Below, piece after piece: positions 32,692 to 42,600 of a stretch of DNA of 64,000 nt. Each line of letters starts with the position of its first letter. Within the stretch, counting starts at the first letter, position 1. The DNA comes from Chloroflexota bacterium (GTDB lineage Bacteria > Chloroflexota > Anaerolineae > Anaerolineales > Villigracilaceae). Where the stretch lies: contig JACRLC010000082.1 of the NCBI GenBank assembly GCA_016235425.1, positions 1 through 64,000 of the forward strand, in the 5' to 3' direction. The notes under the pieces are model-generated. The model saw only the letters and a list, made by a program, of their open reading frames with translations. It searched no databases and had not been told where the DNA came from. The translations under genes were made by a program, and so were the position numbers.

Positions 32692-33863
32692 CCACTGAAC
32701 CGGATCATCTGCTTGTCGTTGACGACAATAAAGTCAACCGTATGTTGCTCATCCACAGCCTGGAGGAGCAGGGTCATTGCGTCGTCTCCGCAGTGAACGG
32801 CTGCGAGGCGCTCGAATTGCTGCGAACCAGCCACTTCGATTTGGTGCTGTTGGATATCGAGATGCCGGAAATGGATGGCTACCAGGTCCTTTCCGCCATG
32901 AAACAGGATGTTCAACTGCGTCACATACCGGTGATCATGGTCACATCGGTGGATGAAGTCGAAAGCGCCGTTCGCTGTATTGAAATGGGAGCCGAGGATT
33001 ATTTGCCCAAACCCTTCAACCCCGTTCTGTTGCGAGCACGTATCGGTGCGAGTCTCGATAAGAAACATCTAAGGGATAAGGAACAGGTCTATCTTAAGAG
33101 CCTGGAAAGGGAACTGGAAATCGGACGCGAAATTCAGGCGGGATTCCTGCCTGCCGACCTGCCACATGCCCCTGGTTGGGAGATCGCCGCCTCGCTCAAA
33201 TCTGCCAAAGAGGTGGCGGGCGATTTCTATGATGCGTTCTATCTGGAATCGGAGCAGAAGATCTGTCTCGTCATTGCCGATGTCTGCGACAAGGGCGTTG
33301 GCGCGGCTCTTTTCATGACGCTTTTCCGTAGTCTGCTCCGCTTTACGATAGAGGCAACTCACACTTTTGGAGAACGTTCTTCCGCATCCAAGCTGAAATA
33401 TGCTGCGGCCCTGACCAACAATTACATCGCCAATACCCATGGCGAGACTGGTATGTTCGCCACTATTTTCTTTGGGTTGCTCGATCCCGTTGACGGGACA
33501 CTCGCGTATATCAACGCCGGACATGAAAACCCGCTGGTGGTGAACTCCAATGGGGTGTCCGCAAGCCTGAAAAAGACTGGTCCAGCGGTTGGCGCGATCC
33601 CGGATGTGCATTTTATTGTCCAGGAGGTTCAGTTGCATGCCGGCGAACTGTTCTTCGCGTTCACTGATGGCGCTCCAGATGCCCTCAACCCTGCGGGGAT
33701 CTCCTTTGGCCGGGAGCGTTTAATCTCATTACTGAACAATCATACTTCCGCTGAAACTCTTTTAGCCGGCATGGACGCACAGTTCAATGAATATATTGCG
33801 GAAGCGGAACAGTTTGATGATATTACACTGCTTGCCGTTCGCCGGTTGTCTCACCCACAATGA
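32688..33863 (+). CDS. Response regulator with RsbU/SpoIIE-type phosphatase output
   Basis: The 391-residue protein joins a receiver domain (Asp56 in LVLLDIEMPEMDG, Lys in LPKPFNP) to a PP2C-type serine phosphatase (about 145-385) with the metal-site motifs AGDFYD, VIADVCDKGVGAALFM, YINAGHENPL and FTDGAPDA. Such proteins dephosphorylate anti-anti-sigma factors. No such partner is encoded nearby. The start overlaps the HPt stop by 4 bp, so the three genes form one transcript and likely one pathway. Confidence 0.92.
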   Translation: MTTEPDHLLVVDDNKVNRMLLIHSLEEQGHCVVSAVNGCEALELLRTSHFDLVLLDIEMPEMDGYQVLSAMKQDVQLRHIPVIMVTSVDEVESAVRCIEMGAEDYLPKPFNPVLLRARIGASLDKKHLRDKEQVYLKSLERELEIGREIQAGFLPADLPHAPGWEIAASLKSAKEVAGDFYDAFYLESEQKICLVIADVCDKGVGAALFMTLFRSLLRFTIEATHTFGERSSASKLKYAAALTNNYIANTHGETGMFATIFFGLLDPVDGTLAYINAGHENPLVVNSNGVSASLKKTGPAVGAIPDVHFIVQEVQLHAGELFFAFTDGAPDALNPAGISFGRERLISLLNNHTSAETLLAGMDAQFNEYIAEAEQFDDITLLAVRRLSHPQ

Positions 33864-33890
33864 ACCGATAATATCGCCAGCAAGACACTA

Positions 33891-34161
33891 CTGGTGATTA
33901 CCCACAAGTCCGTATCCGTCATTCGAAACCTCAAAGCCAGAGCATTTTGCCGCGAATTTACCCTTCGGGTACGATGCCGCTAATTCACGCGGATTTTTAA
34001 AACCAATTCGCGAAAACCTGTCCTGAGCCGTTGGGTTGAGCCTGCCGCCCGTCCTGGTGTTCGGGCCAGGGAAACCTTGTCGAAGGATTCGTGAAATTCG
34101 CGGCTGAGGTTTTGCTTTCTTCTCTGAATTGGCGGGGACAAAAGATGTGGGTAATCACCAG
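33891..34161. mobile_element. 271-bp element with perfect 16-bp inverted ends
   Basis: Fills most of the 456-bp gap before ytxH. The ends are CTGGTGATTACCCACA (33891-33906) and its exact complement (34146-34161). Weaker inner inverted similarity continues (AACCTCA, GCCGCGAATTT). No coding sequence and no clear target duplication were found. The remaining flanks (33864-33890, 34162-34319) show nothing else. Confidence 0.7.
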
Positions 34162-34319
34162 GACTACTTTCATGCGGCCACCGTTTCGAAGCTTTGTTCG
34201 TCGCTTCGCGCACAGATTACACATGAGCCAATATTTTTGTTTTACACAAGAAGCAGTATAATAATTTTGAACGAACATCATTCCAATAACCCATCACACT
34301 TGAGTGAAGGAGAAACGCA

Positions 34320-34544
34320 ATGCGACGAATGTTTGGATTTTTAATCGGAATTCTGGTAGGCGCGCTTGTTGGTTCAACAGTGGCTTTGCTCATGGCTCCC
34401 GAATCCGGAGAAAACCTACGCAATCAATTGCGCGAGCGCGGACAAAGCTTCCTTGGCGACGTGCGCCACGCGGCCGATTCACGCCGCATTGAACTGCAAA
34501 ACAGGCTGGAGACATTGCGCGCGCCGCGCGAGGGGCAGGCATAG
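34320..34544 (+). CDS. YtxH-domain protein (74 aa)
   Basis: A small protein with one N-terminal membrane-associated segment (FGFLIGILVGALVGSTVALLMAP, in outline) followed by the YtxH signature APESGENLRNQLRERGQ and a charged helix. The family is linked to stress responses, with no known activity. ATG 34320 has AAGGAG with an 8-nt gap. It stands alone between two repeat-rich gaps. Confidence 0.85.
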   Translation: MRRMFGFLIGILVGALVGSTVALLMAPESGENLRNQLRERGQSFLGDVRHAADSRRIELQNRLETLRAPREGQA

Positions 34545-34552
34545 TCAAGTAA

Positions 34553-34616
34553 AACGTAGACATGTAAACAGGTACACACGTAACACTTGTTTACTTGTTT
34601 ACTTGTTTACTTGCGT
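34553..34616. repeat. Short tandem CTTGTTTA repeats at a convergent gene end
   Basis: Three direct 8-bp units CTTGTTTA plus degenerate inverted forms (GTAAACAG) lie between ytxH and the glycosyltransferase. The array encodes the last residues (KQVNK) of the latter. Confidence 0.6.
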
Positions 34617-35805
34617 GCTCAATCACTTCCTCATAAAACTCCCCCGCCAACCCCATACAACGCGTGTATTCTGCACGCGCAGCAATCATAGCTTGATTCA
34701 GACTTGCGGCCTCGCGTCGCAGGTCTTCGCGTTCGAGGGCAATCAGGATGGCCGACGCGATGGCCTGCGGATCATTGGGATCCACAAGCAGGCCATTTTG
34801 CCCGGGCGTGATCCATTCGCGGATCGACTCAAGATCACCGGCAACGGGGAAGCATCCGCAAGCCATACCCTCGAGCAGGGTGTTCGGTGTGCCATCGTGA
34901 ATGCTTGGAGAAACCACCACTTGCGCGCCACGGAATAGTTCAGCCATTTGCTCGTGCGGCATGGGCGGATTTAGCTGCACGGCATGTTCGATCCCCAATT
35001 CCTTCGTCCATTGGATGGCTTGTGACTCCCCCGCCATTGTAGAGCAAACGAAACGCGCATCTGCCCTCTTTGCCAGCACGAGTGGAATGGACTTGAAGAA
35101 CGCGTCGTTGCAAACGTAGGCGCGAAAGCCGCGCGGGTTGACGACAACAGGCTCGGTCACAGGTTTTTCGGGCGGATAAAACACGTCGGTGCGAATGCCA
35201 CCGTTGCCGGGCGTGACCAGGGTCGGTTTGCCCTCTTTCAATCCCCATTCATGCGCGAGGCGAATATCGCGCGCGCAATCGGCGTGAAGCGCGTCGGCGA
35301 TCATCATGCTCCTGCGCGTGCAGCGTTTCATCGGCAGTGAGGAGGGAGCATGAAGGGTAAAGTCGTTGCCCCAGACGGAGACCAACAGCGGAGGCGTTTC
35401 GACTGCGTTCCTCGCTTCGCTCACATCGTCCCGACGTTCTTTCGGGAACACGGAAGTTGCCAACATGCCTTCATAAGGAATCCGCATGGCGTGGATGAGG
35501 TCGGGTTGGGTCTCCTTAATGAAGGCGCGTAATTTTCGGGCGGCGCGGGGAATTGTCAAAGGGCCGAGAAAATGTCGGATGGCGGTACGCAGGCCGAGGG
35601 TCCGGGAGGAGGCGGTGCCTGGGATGGAGAAGCTTTTCTTTATCGCGCTGAATGCGACAGGCGTAAATTCAAGCCGCTTAAGCGGGAAGTCCACATCACA
35701 TTCAAAAGTGGAGGCGAGGTACACTTCGTCGCCGCGTTCGGCAAAATAACGGATCCAGTTGCGGGCAATCGGGGAACGTCCATCGGCAACAAAGAGCAGG
35801 CGCAT
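34591..35805 (-). CDS. Glycosyltransferase, GT4-like
   Basis: The 404-residue protein starts with LLFVADGRSPIARNWIRYFAERGDEVYLAS, a GT-B N-terminal fold, and has the C-terminal donor-site motif with GAQVVVSPSIHDGTPNTLLEGMACG (the EGMACG Glu-rich region of GT4). It transfers a sugar from an activated donor, likely to a lipid or surface glycan; the UDP-glucose dehydrogenase nearby could make a donor. ATG 35805 is chosen because it fits the family N-terminus. It lacks a ribosome binding site but has TATAAT 6 nt upstream, suggesting a leaderless mRNA. The C-terminus is made by short repeats. Confidence 0.83.
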   Translation of the reverse strand: MRLLFVADGRSPIARNWIRYFAERGDEVYLASTFECDVDFPLKRLEFTPVAFSAIKKSFSIPGTASSRTLGLRTAIRHFLGPLTIPRAARKLRAFIKETQPDLIHAMRIPYEGMLATSVFPKERRDDVSEARNAVETPPLLVSVWGNDFTLHAPSSLPMKRCTRRSMMIADALHADCARDIRLAHEWGLKEGKPTLVTPGNGGIRTDVFYPPEKPVTEPVVVNPRGFRAYVCNDAFFKSIPLVLAKRADARFVCSTMAGESQAIQWTKELGIEHAVQLNPPMPHEQMAELFRGAQVVVSPSIHDGTPNTLLEGMACGCFPVAGDLESIREWITPGQNGLLVDPNDPQAIASAILIALEREDLRREAASLNQAMIAARAEYTRCMGLAGEFYEEVIEHASKQVNK

Positions 35806-35811
35806 GGGGTC

Positions 35812-35850
35812 ATTATACTCATTGCCCGTATGGTTAAGCCGTAGTATATT
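35812..35850. promoter_or_regulatory. Divergent leaderless promoters
   Basis: The 51-bp gap holds two outward -10 boxes, each exactly 6 nt from an ATG: TATAAT for the glycosyltransferase (35812-35817, minus) and TATATT (35845-35850, plus), the latter with TTGCCC (35822-35827) at a 17-nt spacing. Neither gene has a ribosome binding site. Confidence 0.6.
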
Positions 35851-35856
35851 TGCGGC

Positions 35857-36231
35857 ATGAGCAAAGGGCGCATTCTCATTGTCGAAGATAATATGGATAC
35901 TTATGAGCTCATGCGGTTTATTCTGGAATTCAATGGGTATGAGACCTTCCTGGCTATGAATGGCCGCGATGGGGTGGACGCGGCGCGCATGCAGAAGCCG
36001 GACCTGATCCTGATGGACCTTGCCATGCCCGAAATGGATGGCTGGGAGGCGACACGCCGCATCAAACAGGACCCGATAACTGATTCCATTCCCCTGATCG
36101 CCGTCACCGCCCACGCATTGCCCGGCGACCGCGCCCGTGCGCTCGATGCAGGATGCGACGATTACATTTCCAAACCGATGGATCTTTCGGAACTGGTGAG
36201 GGCTGTGTACCTGGCTTTGAATAAGGAATAG
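35857..36231 (+). CDS. Single-domain response regulator
   Basis: The 124-residue receiver-only protein of the DivK/CheY type has acidic pocket EDN near 10, phospho-acceptor Asp54 (LILMDLAMPEMDG), Thr in VTAHALPGD and Lys in YISKPMD. With no output domain it must act by protein contact, perhaps as a partner of one of the histidine kinases in the window. TATATT lies 6 nt before ATG 35857 and no ribosome binding site is seen, so it is probably leaderless. Confidence 0.92.
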   Translation: MSKGRILIVEDNMDTYELMRFILEFNGYETFLAMNGRDGVDAARMQKPDLILMDLAMPEMDGWEATRRIKQDPITDSIPLIAVTAHALPGDRARALDAGCDDYISKPMDLSELVRAVYLALNKE

Positions 36232-36338
36232 GTTGGTGTTGAATTCCCAGCCAGAGATACACCTGCCATGCAAAAGTTTTATGATACAGTTATTTCAACT
36301 TGTGAAAAAATACACTAACTAATGCGAGGATTTTGATT

Positions 36339-37649
36339 ATGAAACAAATTTGTGTCGTTGGCGTTGGATACGTTGGGCTTGTGACAGCGGCCTGCTTCGC
36401 CGACCTGGGTAACCGCGTCATAGCGCTGGACGTGAACGAACAGCGCGTGGAAAATTTGAAGAAAGGCATCATGCCCATCTACGAGCCGGGACTGGAAGAA
36501 CTCGTAGCCCGCAACGTAAAGGCCGGAAGGATTTCGTTTACCACATCTTACAAAGACGCCCTGAAGGGCGCTGAATATGCTTTCATCGCCGTTGGAACTC
36601 CATCAGGCGTGAACGGTGAAGCAGACTTGCAATACGTGGCCGCGGCGGCTACATCGATTGCAAAGAATATGACTGCCCCACTGATCATCATCAACAAGTC
36701 CACGGTTCCGATCGGGACCGGGGACTGGGTGGCCGATATTGTGAAAGACGCCCAGCCCAAGCCAATCGAATTTTCAGTTGTCTCATGCCCCGAATTTTTG
36801 CGCGAAGGTTCAGCCATCGGTGACTTCCTGAGCCCGCACCGCACCGTGATCGGTTCGTTGGACAAGGAGGCCGCGAACAAAGTGGCGCAACTGCACCTGC
36901 CCCTGCGTGCGCCGATTTTGATCACCGACCTGCGCACCGCGGAAATGATCAAGTACGCCAGCAACGCGTTCCTTGCCACGAAGATTTCATTCATCAACGA
37001 AGTGGCCGAGATCTGCGAAGCCCTCGGTGCGGATGTGAAGGAAGTGGCCGCAGGCATGGGCTACGATGCGCGCATCAACCGTCACTTTCTGGATGCCGGT
37101 CTCGGATGGGGTGGTTCGTGCTTCCCGAAGGATGTGCAGGCGCTGGCTTACATGGCTAAGGAAAAAGGACTCAATCCCAAGATACTCGAGGGCGTGATGG
37201 AAATAAACTACGAGCGCCGCAAAGGCGCAGTCAAGCATACGGAAGCATTGCTTGGCGGGAGTCTGAAAGGCAAAACGGTTGGCCTGCTCGGTCTGGCCTT
37301 CAAGCCCAACACGGACGATATGCGCGACGCGCCCTCGATTGATATCGCGCAGGAATTGAACGCGGCGGGCGCAAAAGTACACGGCTATGACCCCGTCGCC
37401 ATTAATGTGGCGCGCTCGATCCTGCCCGCGGTTGAGTTCTTCGATAACCCGTACAAGATGGCGCAAGACTGCGACGCGCTGATCGTGGTAACGGAATGGA
37501 ACGAGTTCAAGCAACTCGACCTGGATAAGCTCAAAAGCCTGCTCAAGAAACCGGTCATCTTCGATGGCCGCAATATCTACGACCCGGCCATGATGAAAGC
37601 GATGGGCTTCATTTATCGCGGCGTCGGGCGCGGGTACGATGTGGATTAG
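36339..37649 (+). CDS. ugd: UDP-glucose 6-dehydrogenase
   Basis: Oxidises UDP-glucose to UDP-glucuronate with two NAD+, feeding polysaccharide synthesis. The 436-residue length is typical. It has the N-terminal Rossmann motif [19 protein letters not shown], the [11 protein letters not shown] segment, [10 protein letters not shown], the helix with [17 protein letters not shown], and the catalytic Cys261 in [11 protein letters not shown] 36339 has GAGGA with an 8-nt gap. It is followed by a strong intrinsic terminator. Confidence 0.96.
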   Translation: MKQICVVGVGYVGLVTAACFADLGNRVIALDVNEQRVENLKKGIMPIYEPGLEELVARNVKAGRISFTTSYKDALKGAEYAFIAVGTPSGVNGEADLQYVAAAATSIAKNMTAPLIIINKSTVPIGTGDWVADIVKDAQPKPIEFSVVSCPEFLREGSAIGDFLSPHRTVIGSLDKEAANKVAQLHLPLRAPILITDLRTAEMIKYASNAFLATKISFINEVAEICEALGADVKEVAAGMGYDARINRHFLDAGLGWGGSCFPKDVQALAYMAKEKGLNPKILEGVMEINYERRKGAVKHTEALLGGSLKGKTVGLLGLAFKPNTDDMRDAPSIDIAQELNAAGAKVHGYDPVAINVARSILPAVEFFDNPYKMAQDCDALIVVTEWNEFKQLDLDKLKSLLKKPVIFDGRNIYDPAMMKAMGFIYRGVGRGYDVD

Positions 37650-37881
37650 TTCCGTAGTTTTGTAGCTGGGTAGTTCCATAGTTTTACAGGCTGACGTTTT
37701 GTGGTTTGTTTGTTGAGTGGTTGGATAGTCAGGTACAATACTCTGGCTATCCAACTTTTTTGCCTGAAATCCCCACCATAAAACTACTCAGCCACATAAT
37801 TACCAACCGCCCAACCGCCTAACACTCAACTATCTATCTATCAAACTACCCAACCATCAAACTACCTAACTAATTAACCAC
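37650..37881. repeat. Strand-skewed degenerate repeats around a terminator
   Basis: Left of the terminator the plus strand is G/T-rich (GTAGTTTTGTAGCTGGGTAG, GTTTGTTTGTTGAGTGGTTGG). Right of it about 110 bp are A/C-rich and nearly G-free (AACTACCCAACCATCAAACT). The two sides look like degenerate inverted copies of one short word. No gene is present. Confidence 0.5.
37720..37761 (+). terminator. Intrinsic terminator after UDP-glucose dehydrogenase
   Basis: 13-bp stem with one G-U or mismatch position (GTTGGATAGTCAG / CTGGCTATCCAAC), 10-nt loop, then TTTTTT. Confidence 0.85.
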
Positions 37882-38811
37882 ATGACTACTCCTCCCGTCT
37901 GCAACTATGAAGGCTCCGATTACCAGACCTCGTTCTGGGATCAGGGCGGACGCGCCTACGAAGACCAGGCCGAAGCCATCGCGCTGAAACGAATGCTCCC
38001 CAAAAGCGGAAATCTCATGCTCGAACTCGGTGCGGGCGCAGGCCGCAACACGCCGCGCTACGCCGGTTTCGAGCGCGTGGTCCTGCTGGATTATTCGACG
38101 ACTCAACTTCAACAGGCCCAGGAACGGCTCGGACGATCCGACCGCTACATTTACGCCGCGGCAGATATTTACCGCCTCCCCTTCCTGGACGGGCTGTTTG
38201 ACGCGGCCACGATGATCCGCGCCCTGCACCACATGGCCGACGCGCCGAAAGCCCTGGCACAGGTGCGGAACGTTTTACAGCCGAATGCAGTCTTTATCCT
38301 TGAATTCGCAAACAAACTTAACCTGAAGGCGATCTTCCGTTACCTGCTTGGCAGGCAGAAGTGGAGTCCGTTTGCCTTGGAGCCGGTTGAGTTTGTGGAA
38401 CTGAACTTCGACTTTCACCCGAAAGCGATCCGCAACTGGCTCGAAGAGCTGGGCTTCTCGATTGAAAAGACACTCACCGTATCGCATTTTCGGCTTGGAC
38501 TGCTGAAGAAGGTCATCCCCGCGAAAATACTGGCCGCGTTGGACGGAGTGTTCCAGCCGACGGGAAGGCTATTTCAGTTGACGCCGAGTGTGTTTGTGAA
38601 GTCAAAGGTCAAAGGCGATGCCCTGAGTTTATCGAAGGGTCAAAGGTCAGGTTCCATGGTTATCCCCGAAAAACCAGCCGCGTTTTTCAAATGTCCAGAG
38701 TGTGGAGGTACGGAGTTAATTGACATGGGCGATCATTTGAAATGCAGTCATTGCAACAGCCGCTGGGCGGTGCGCGACGGCATTTATGACTTCCGCGAAC
38801 AGTTGAAGTAA
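37882..38811 (+). CDS. SAM-dependent methyltransferase with C-terminal zinc ribbon
   Basis: The 309-residue protein has a class I methyltransferase domain (MLELGAGAGRNTPRY motif I near 45-59, LLDYS, AADIYRLPFLDGLFDAA, then RALHHM) and a C-terminal Trm112-like zinc ribbon with two Cys pairs (CPECGG and CSHCNSRW). The substrate is unknown. Between the two domains, a short repeat has been inserted in frame (38601-38649), translated as about 12 residues including LSLSKG. ATG 37882 has no ribosome binding site; the leader is A/C-rich and unstructured. Confidence 0.8.
   Translation: MTTPPVCNYEGSDYQTSFWDQGGRAYEDQAEAIALKRMLPKSGNLMLELGAGAGRNTPRYAGFERVVLLDYSTTQLQQAQERLGRSDRYIYAAADIYRLPFLDGLFDAATMIRALHHMADAPKALAQVRNVLQPNAVFILEFANKLNLKAIFRYLLGRQKWSPFALEPVEFVELNFDFHPKAIRNWLEELGFSIEKTLTVSHFRLGLLKKVIPAKILAALDGVFQPTGRLFQLTPSVFVKSKVKGDALSLSKGQRSGSMVIPEKPAAFFKCPECGGTELIDMGDHLKCSHCNSRWAVRDGIYDFREQLK
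38601..38649. repeat. In-frame repeat insertion with 11-bp direct repeats
   Basis: The direct repeat GTCAAAGGTCA at 38601-38611 and 38639-38649 brackets a 27-bp insert carrying CCTGAGTTTATCGAAGG, a word of the dispersed TCGA-type repeats seen elsewhere in the window. Confidence 0.65.
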
Positions 38812-38838
38812 AATGAACTTGAGCACGGGTCGGAGAAA

Positions 38839-39558
38839 ATGACGGCTCCAAAAGATTCCCTACCGAAAGTTCCTCCGTTCATTCAAAAGGATCCCGATCC
38901 TCCGCGTCACAATGGAGTGGATATGCGCGGCCTGCTCAGCGTGGGCATGATGATCATCAGCATGGGCGCGTTGACCGTATCCATGGGCGGCGCAGCGAAA
39001 TTGGTATTGGATGTTTTCAACGATGGGATGGTGAACAGCATGAACGGGGTATGGGCCAAGCTCATCCCGCTGAGCATGGCTTTTGTCTTCGGCTGGGGGG
39101 TGGCACTGGTCAGTATTCGCGGCTTTGGCAACCTGGTTTATCCCATCATCATCAAAATCTATGCCTGGTTATGCCTGGGCGCGGTGTGCATCCTGTATAT
39201 CAAGATTATCCAAAAACTATACCTTCAGAAGTATGATCCCCTGCATTTTTGGGCTTACCTGTTCATGCTTTTGGGCGGCCTGACGGTGCTGATCGCGCTT
39301 CACCTGTTGATCGAAGGCCACGACCTGCGCCCGTTCGCGATCCCGCCGTTGATCATCAGCGTGGTGCAATTGTTCGTAATCGTCTTTCGCTACGTCTTTA
39401 CGGAGGTTGAGAAGCCGCTGTATCTTTTCGGGGACATTGCCATTTTTTTCGTCATGATCTTTATCTCTGCGCTCATGCTGATGCACATCGGGATACTTGC
39501 ATCCCTGCGGGCACGGATTGATGGTATTTTTGACGGCAATGGAAACGGCTTTGAATAG
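38839..39558 (+). CDS. Six-helix membrane protein of unknown function
   Basis: I do not recognise the family. The 239-residue product has a proline-rich cytoplasmic start (PKVPPFIQKDPDPPRHNG) and about six hydrophobic segments spread from residue 30 to 225, so it is an integral membrane protein without visible catalytic motifs. ATG 38839 has GGAGAAA upstream. It ends at a bidirectional terminator. It may form one transcript with the methyltransferase 27 bp upstream. Confidence 0.7.
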   Translation: MTAPKDSLPKVPPFIQKDPDPPRHNGVDMRGLLSVGMMIISMGALTVSMGGAAKLVLDVFNDGMVNSMNGVWAKLIPLSMAFVFGWGVALVSIRGFGNLVYPIIIKIYAWLCLGAVCILYIKIIQKLYLQKYDPLHFWAYLFMLLGGLTVLIALHLLIEGHDLRPFAIPPLIISVVQLFVIVFRYVFTEVEKPLYLFGDIAIFFVMIFISALMLMHIGILASLRARIDGIFDGNGNGFE

Positions 39559-39572
39559 TTTAAACGGGAGAC

Positions 39573-39610
39573 AAAAGATCCTGCGTTGGATACTCAACGC
39601 AGGATCTTTT
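39573..39610. terminator. Bidirectional terminator between convergent genes
   Basis: Perfect 16-bp stem (AAAAGATCCTGCGTTG and complement) with a 6-nt loop, giving A-rich and T-rich flanks on both strands. It overlaps the stop codon of the minus-strand kinase. Confidence 0.9.
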
Positions 39611-42600
39611 ATTTTTCCTTCACCAGGGGTATCCGAATGAAGAAGGTGCTTCCGGGGCATTTTTCCTCATCCTGGCCGGGGCTTTCCACCCAGATATGTC
39701 CCTGCAGTGCGCGGACGATGCCGGCCGCGATTGCCAGTCCCAGCCCGGCGCCGCCGCCTTTGTAATTGGTGCGGCTGGAGGAATGCAATTCCACTTTCCC
39801 GAGCTGGTGCAGTTTCTCGAAAATGATCTTGTGATTGGCCGGGTCAATGCCGATGCCGGTGTCTTTGACGCGTATCTCGCCGCACAATCCCAGGTGTTCA
39901 TCCAGCACCGCTTCGGCAGACACGAGGATCGAGCCGCCATCGGGTGTGTATTTTATGGAGTTCACAACGACGTGATCGAGCGCTTTTTGCAGGAGTTCGG
40001 GATCAGCCATCAGCGGGGGTAATATTCGGATGGACGGATCCAGTTCAAGGGTCAGGCTGCGATGCGTGAGGTCTTCCGCATAATCCTTTTGAATGAGTCG
40101 CAGGATCGGGGCGAGGATCACGGGTTCGATGTGAGGCGTCACAACCTGGTTTTCGAGCCGCGCCACATCCAACATGCTGGTGACCACCTGTTGCAGGCGG
40201 TTCGTCCCCTGCATTACGCCGACAACAGCCTGCGAGAGCATCGGATTATTTTGAACGGAGGCGTCGGCTTTCAACATGCCGAGGTAGCCTTTGATGACCG
40301 TAAGCGGCGTGCGTAACTCGTGCGCGGCGACCTGGATAAATGCGGACTTGTTCTTGTCGTGTTTTTCGAGCGTTTGGTAGGCGTTGTTGAGTTCTTCCAC
40401 GCGCTGGGCCACCATGCGTTCCATCATCTGATTGAAGCCGGTCACTTCGCCGTAAAGACGGGCGTTCTCGAGCGCCACCGCCGCCTGCATGGCAAAGGTG
40501 GTTGCGAGCAGGGCATCATCTTCGTCAAAGGCGGTTTCGGCGCGGCTCAAAGCCAGCATACCGATGACGTTATCTTTTGAATACAGCGGAACGCCCAGCC
40601 ACGATTTATCGCGCGGGAGCCATTCGGGTTGAAGCCAGCCCTGCGTTGATCCCACGTCGCTGACGAGCAGGGTCTCGCCTTTGCGCGCCACGGTTTGATA
40701 AAAGTCCGAGCCGCGCAGTTTTAGTTTCAATTCGGAACGAGGCTCGTCGCCGGGCAGTCCGCTTTGGGCGGTGATGCGCGGCCTGCCATTGACATCTTCA
40801 ATGAACAGGAAACTGCGGTCGAACGGCAGGACTTGTTGCAGGTGTTCGAGGATTTGTTGTGGAAGTTTTTCGACGGTGTTCAGCGAAGAGAGGTGACGCC
40901 ACGAACGAGTCAACGCCTCCGCCGCCCGACGCCGGGCCTGCTCGGACTCAAACAGCTTTGCATTTTGCGCCGCGGCTTTTTCCGCCAAATCCCTGGCTTT
41001 CGCCAGCTCCACGGCGCGTTCACGCGCTTCGCTCAACAATCGTTCCACTTCCATCTGCGCCTGCTCGCGTTGTTGCACGAGCATCGTTCGCAAAAGCGCG
41101 CTGGAGACGAGATTCTTCACACGCACGTACACGTCCCAATCGGTCGGGCCCATCTCGGTCCACATGAAACCAAAGCGATTACGCGCCAACGAGAGCGGCA
41201 TGACCATGGCGGTGTACCGGTGATCTTCGGGGGTTTTCCCTCGTGGAACCAATCTTCCTGTTGCAAGCGCGGATTTCTCGCGCGGGATGTTGAAATTGCT
41301 GTCATCGTATTGCAGGAGCAGGCGATAACTTTCCGGCGGCGGCGAGGAGATCGAACCCGGCGCGCTGACGTCGCTGTAGAACATCACATACCAACTGTTG
41401 ATGCCCATGGCCGGGAAATGTTTGGAAATGGCTTCGCCGATCTCCTCCAGACTCATGGCGGGAGCCATTGAGAAACCGAACGCGCCCAATTTATCTTCCT
41501 GCTGTTCGAGCTGCAGTCTTCGATAGGCCTGCGCGCGCTGGGATAATTCGCCCGCCAGCATACGCGCCTGCTGGAAAAGATTTTCGGCGCGCAACATGGT
41601 CGTGTGACTGGCGATTCCACCCAGCGCATATTTGCGGAACGTGGATATGACGTTATTCCACGCGGTCATATCGTGTCCATTCCGCTGAAGCACTTCGATC
41701 ATGGACTGTATCATCTTGAGGAAGGCGTCACTGCTGTCGGTATCGCGCAGACTCGCCAGGAACACATCCCAGGTGCGGCCAAAGATATCGCGATACTGCT
41801 CGGCGGCGCGATCCAGCTCTTGAATACCCGCCGCGTTGAACAAGGCGCTGATGGCGGCAGCGCGTTTGTTCTGCAATTGTCCCGTGTGAGCAACTTCCTT
41901 GGGGAGCACCACTGCCCGCTGTACACTTTCAGGCAGGCATCCGCATGACCAGCGCACCACCAATTCGGTGGGCAAAACCGTCATGGGTTCCACATCCTCC
42001 CCCTCGATGCGTTCCATCAACGCCTTAAAGACCTTCCGCCCCGCCCCGTAGAAAGACTGATAGACCGTAGTCAGCGGCACGCCCATCAATTGGGCTTCGC
42101 GCACATCATCGAAGCCTGTCAGGGCAACCGAATCAGGTACTTGAATCCCGCGCTGTTGCAGGACTTCCAACGCGCCGAAGGCCATGCGATCATTGGCGGC
42201 GGCAATCGCCTGAAAACGGAGGCCGCGTTCGTCAATTAAAGTCTGCACGGCGGCGCGCCCGCTCTCAGGCGAGAAATCACCGTTCACCACCAGTTTTTCG
42301 TCGTATGGAATTTTATGAGCCTTAAGTTCTTCCCGGTAGGCCCTGAACCGGTCCTCCGCTTCCACCTGTCCGCTCACGCCGCGGATAAAAGCAATGGATT
42401 TGCAGCCATGCGCTTCGATCAAATGACGGATCACCGAGCGCATCCCGCCCACGTTGTCGGCCAGGAAGGTGGATATCCCCGGCGACTGGACCGCATACGA
42501 TACGATGGGCGCAGGCGCAAAATTTGCGCAAAACTTTTGGATCTCTTCGGGCGAAAGTTCGTATCCCATATCGGCGGTGAACAAAAAGCCGTCGAAACGG

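Noticed and set aside
35806-36273. N-terminal extension of the glycosyltransferase frame
   Set aside because: It is antisense to the response regulator at 35857-36231, and family similarity starts only at ATG 35805.
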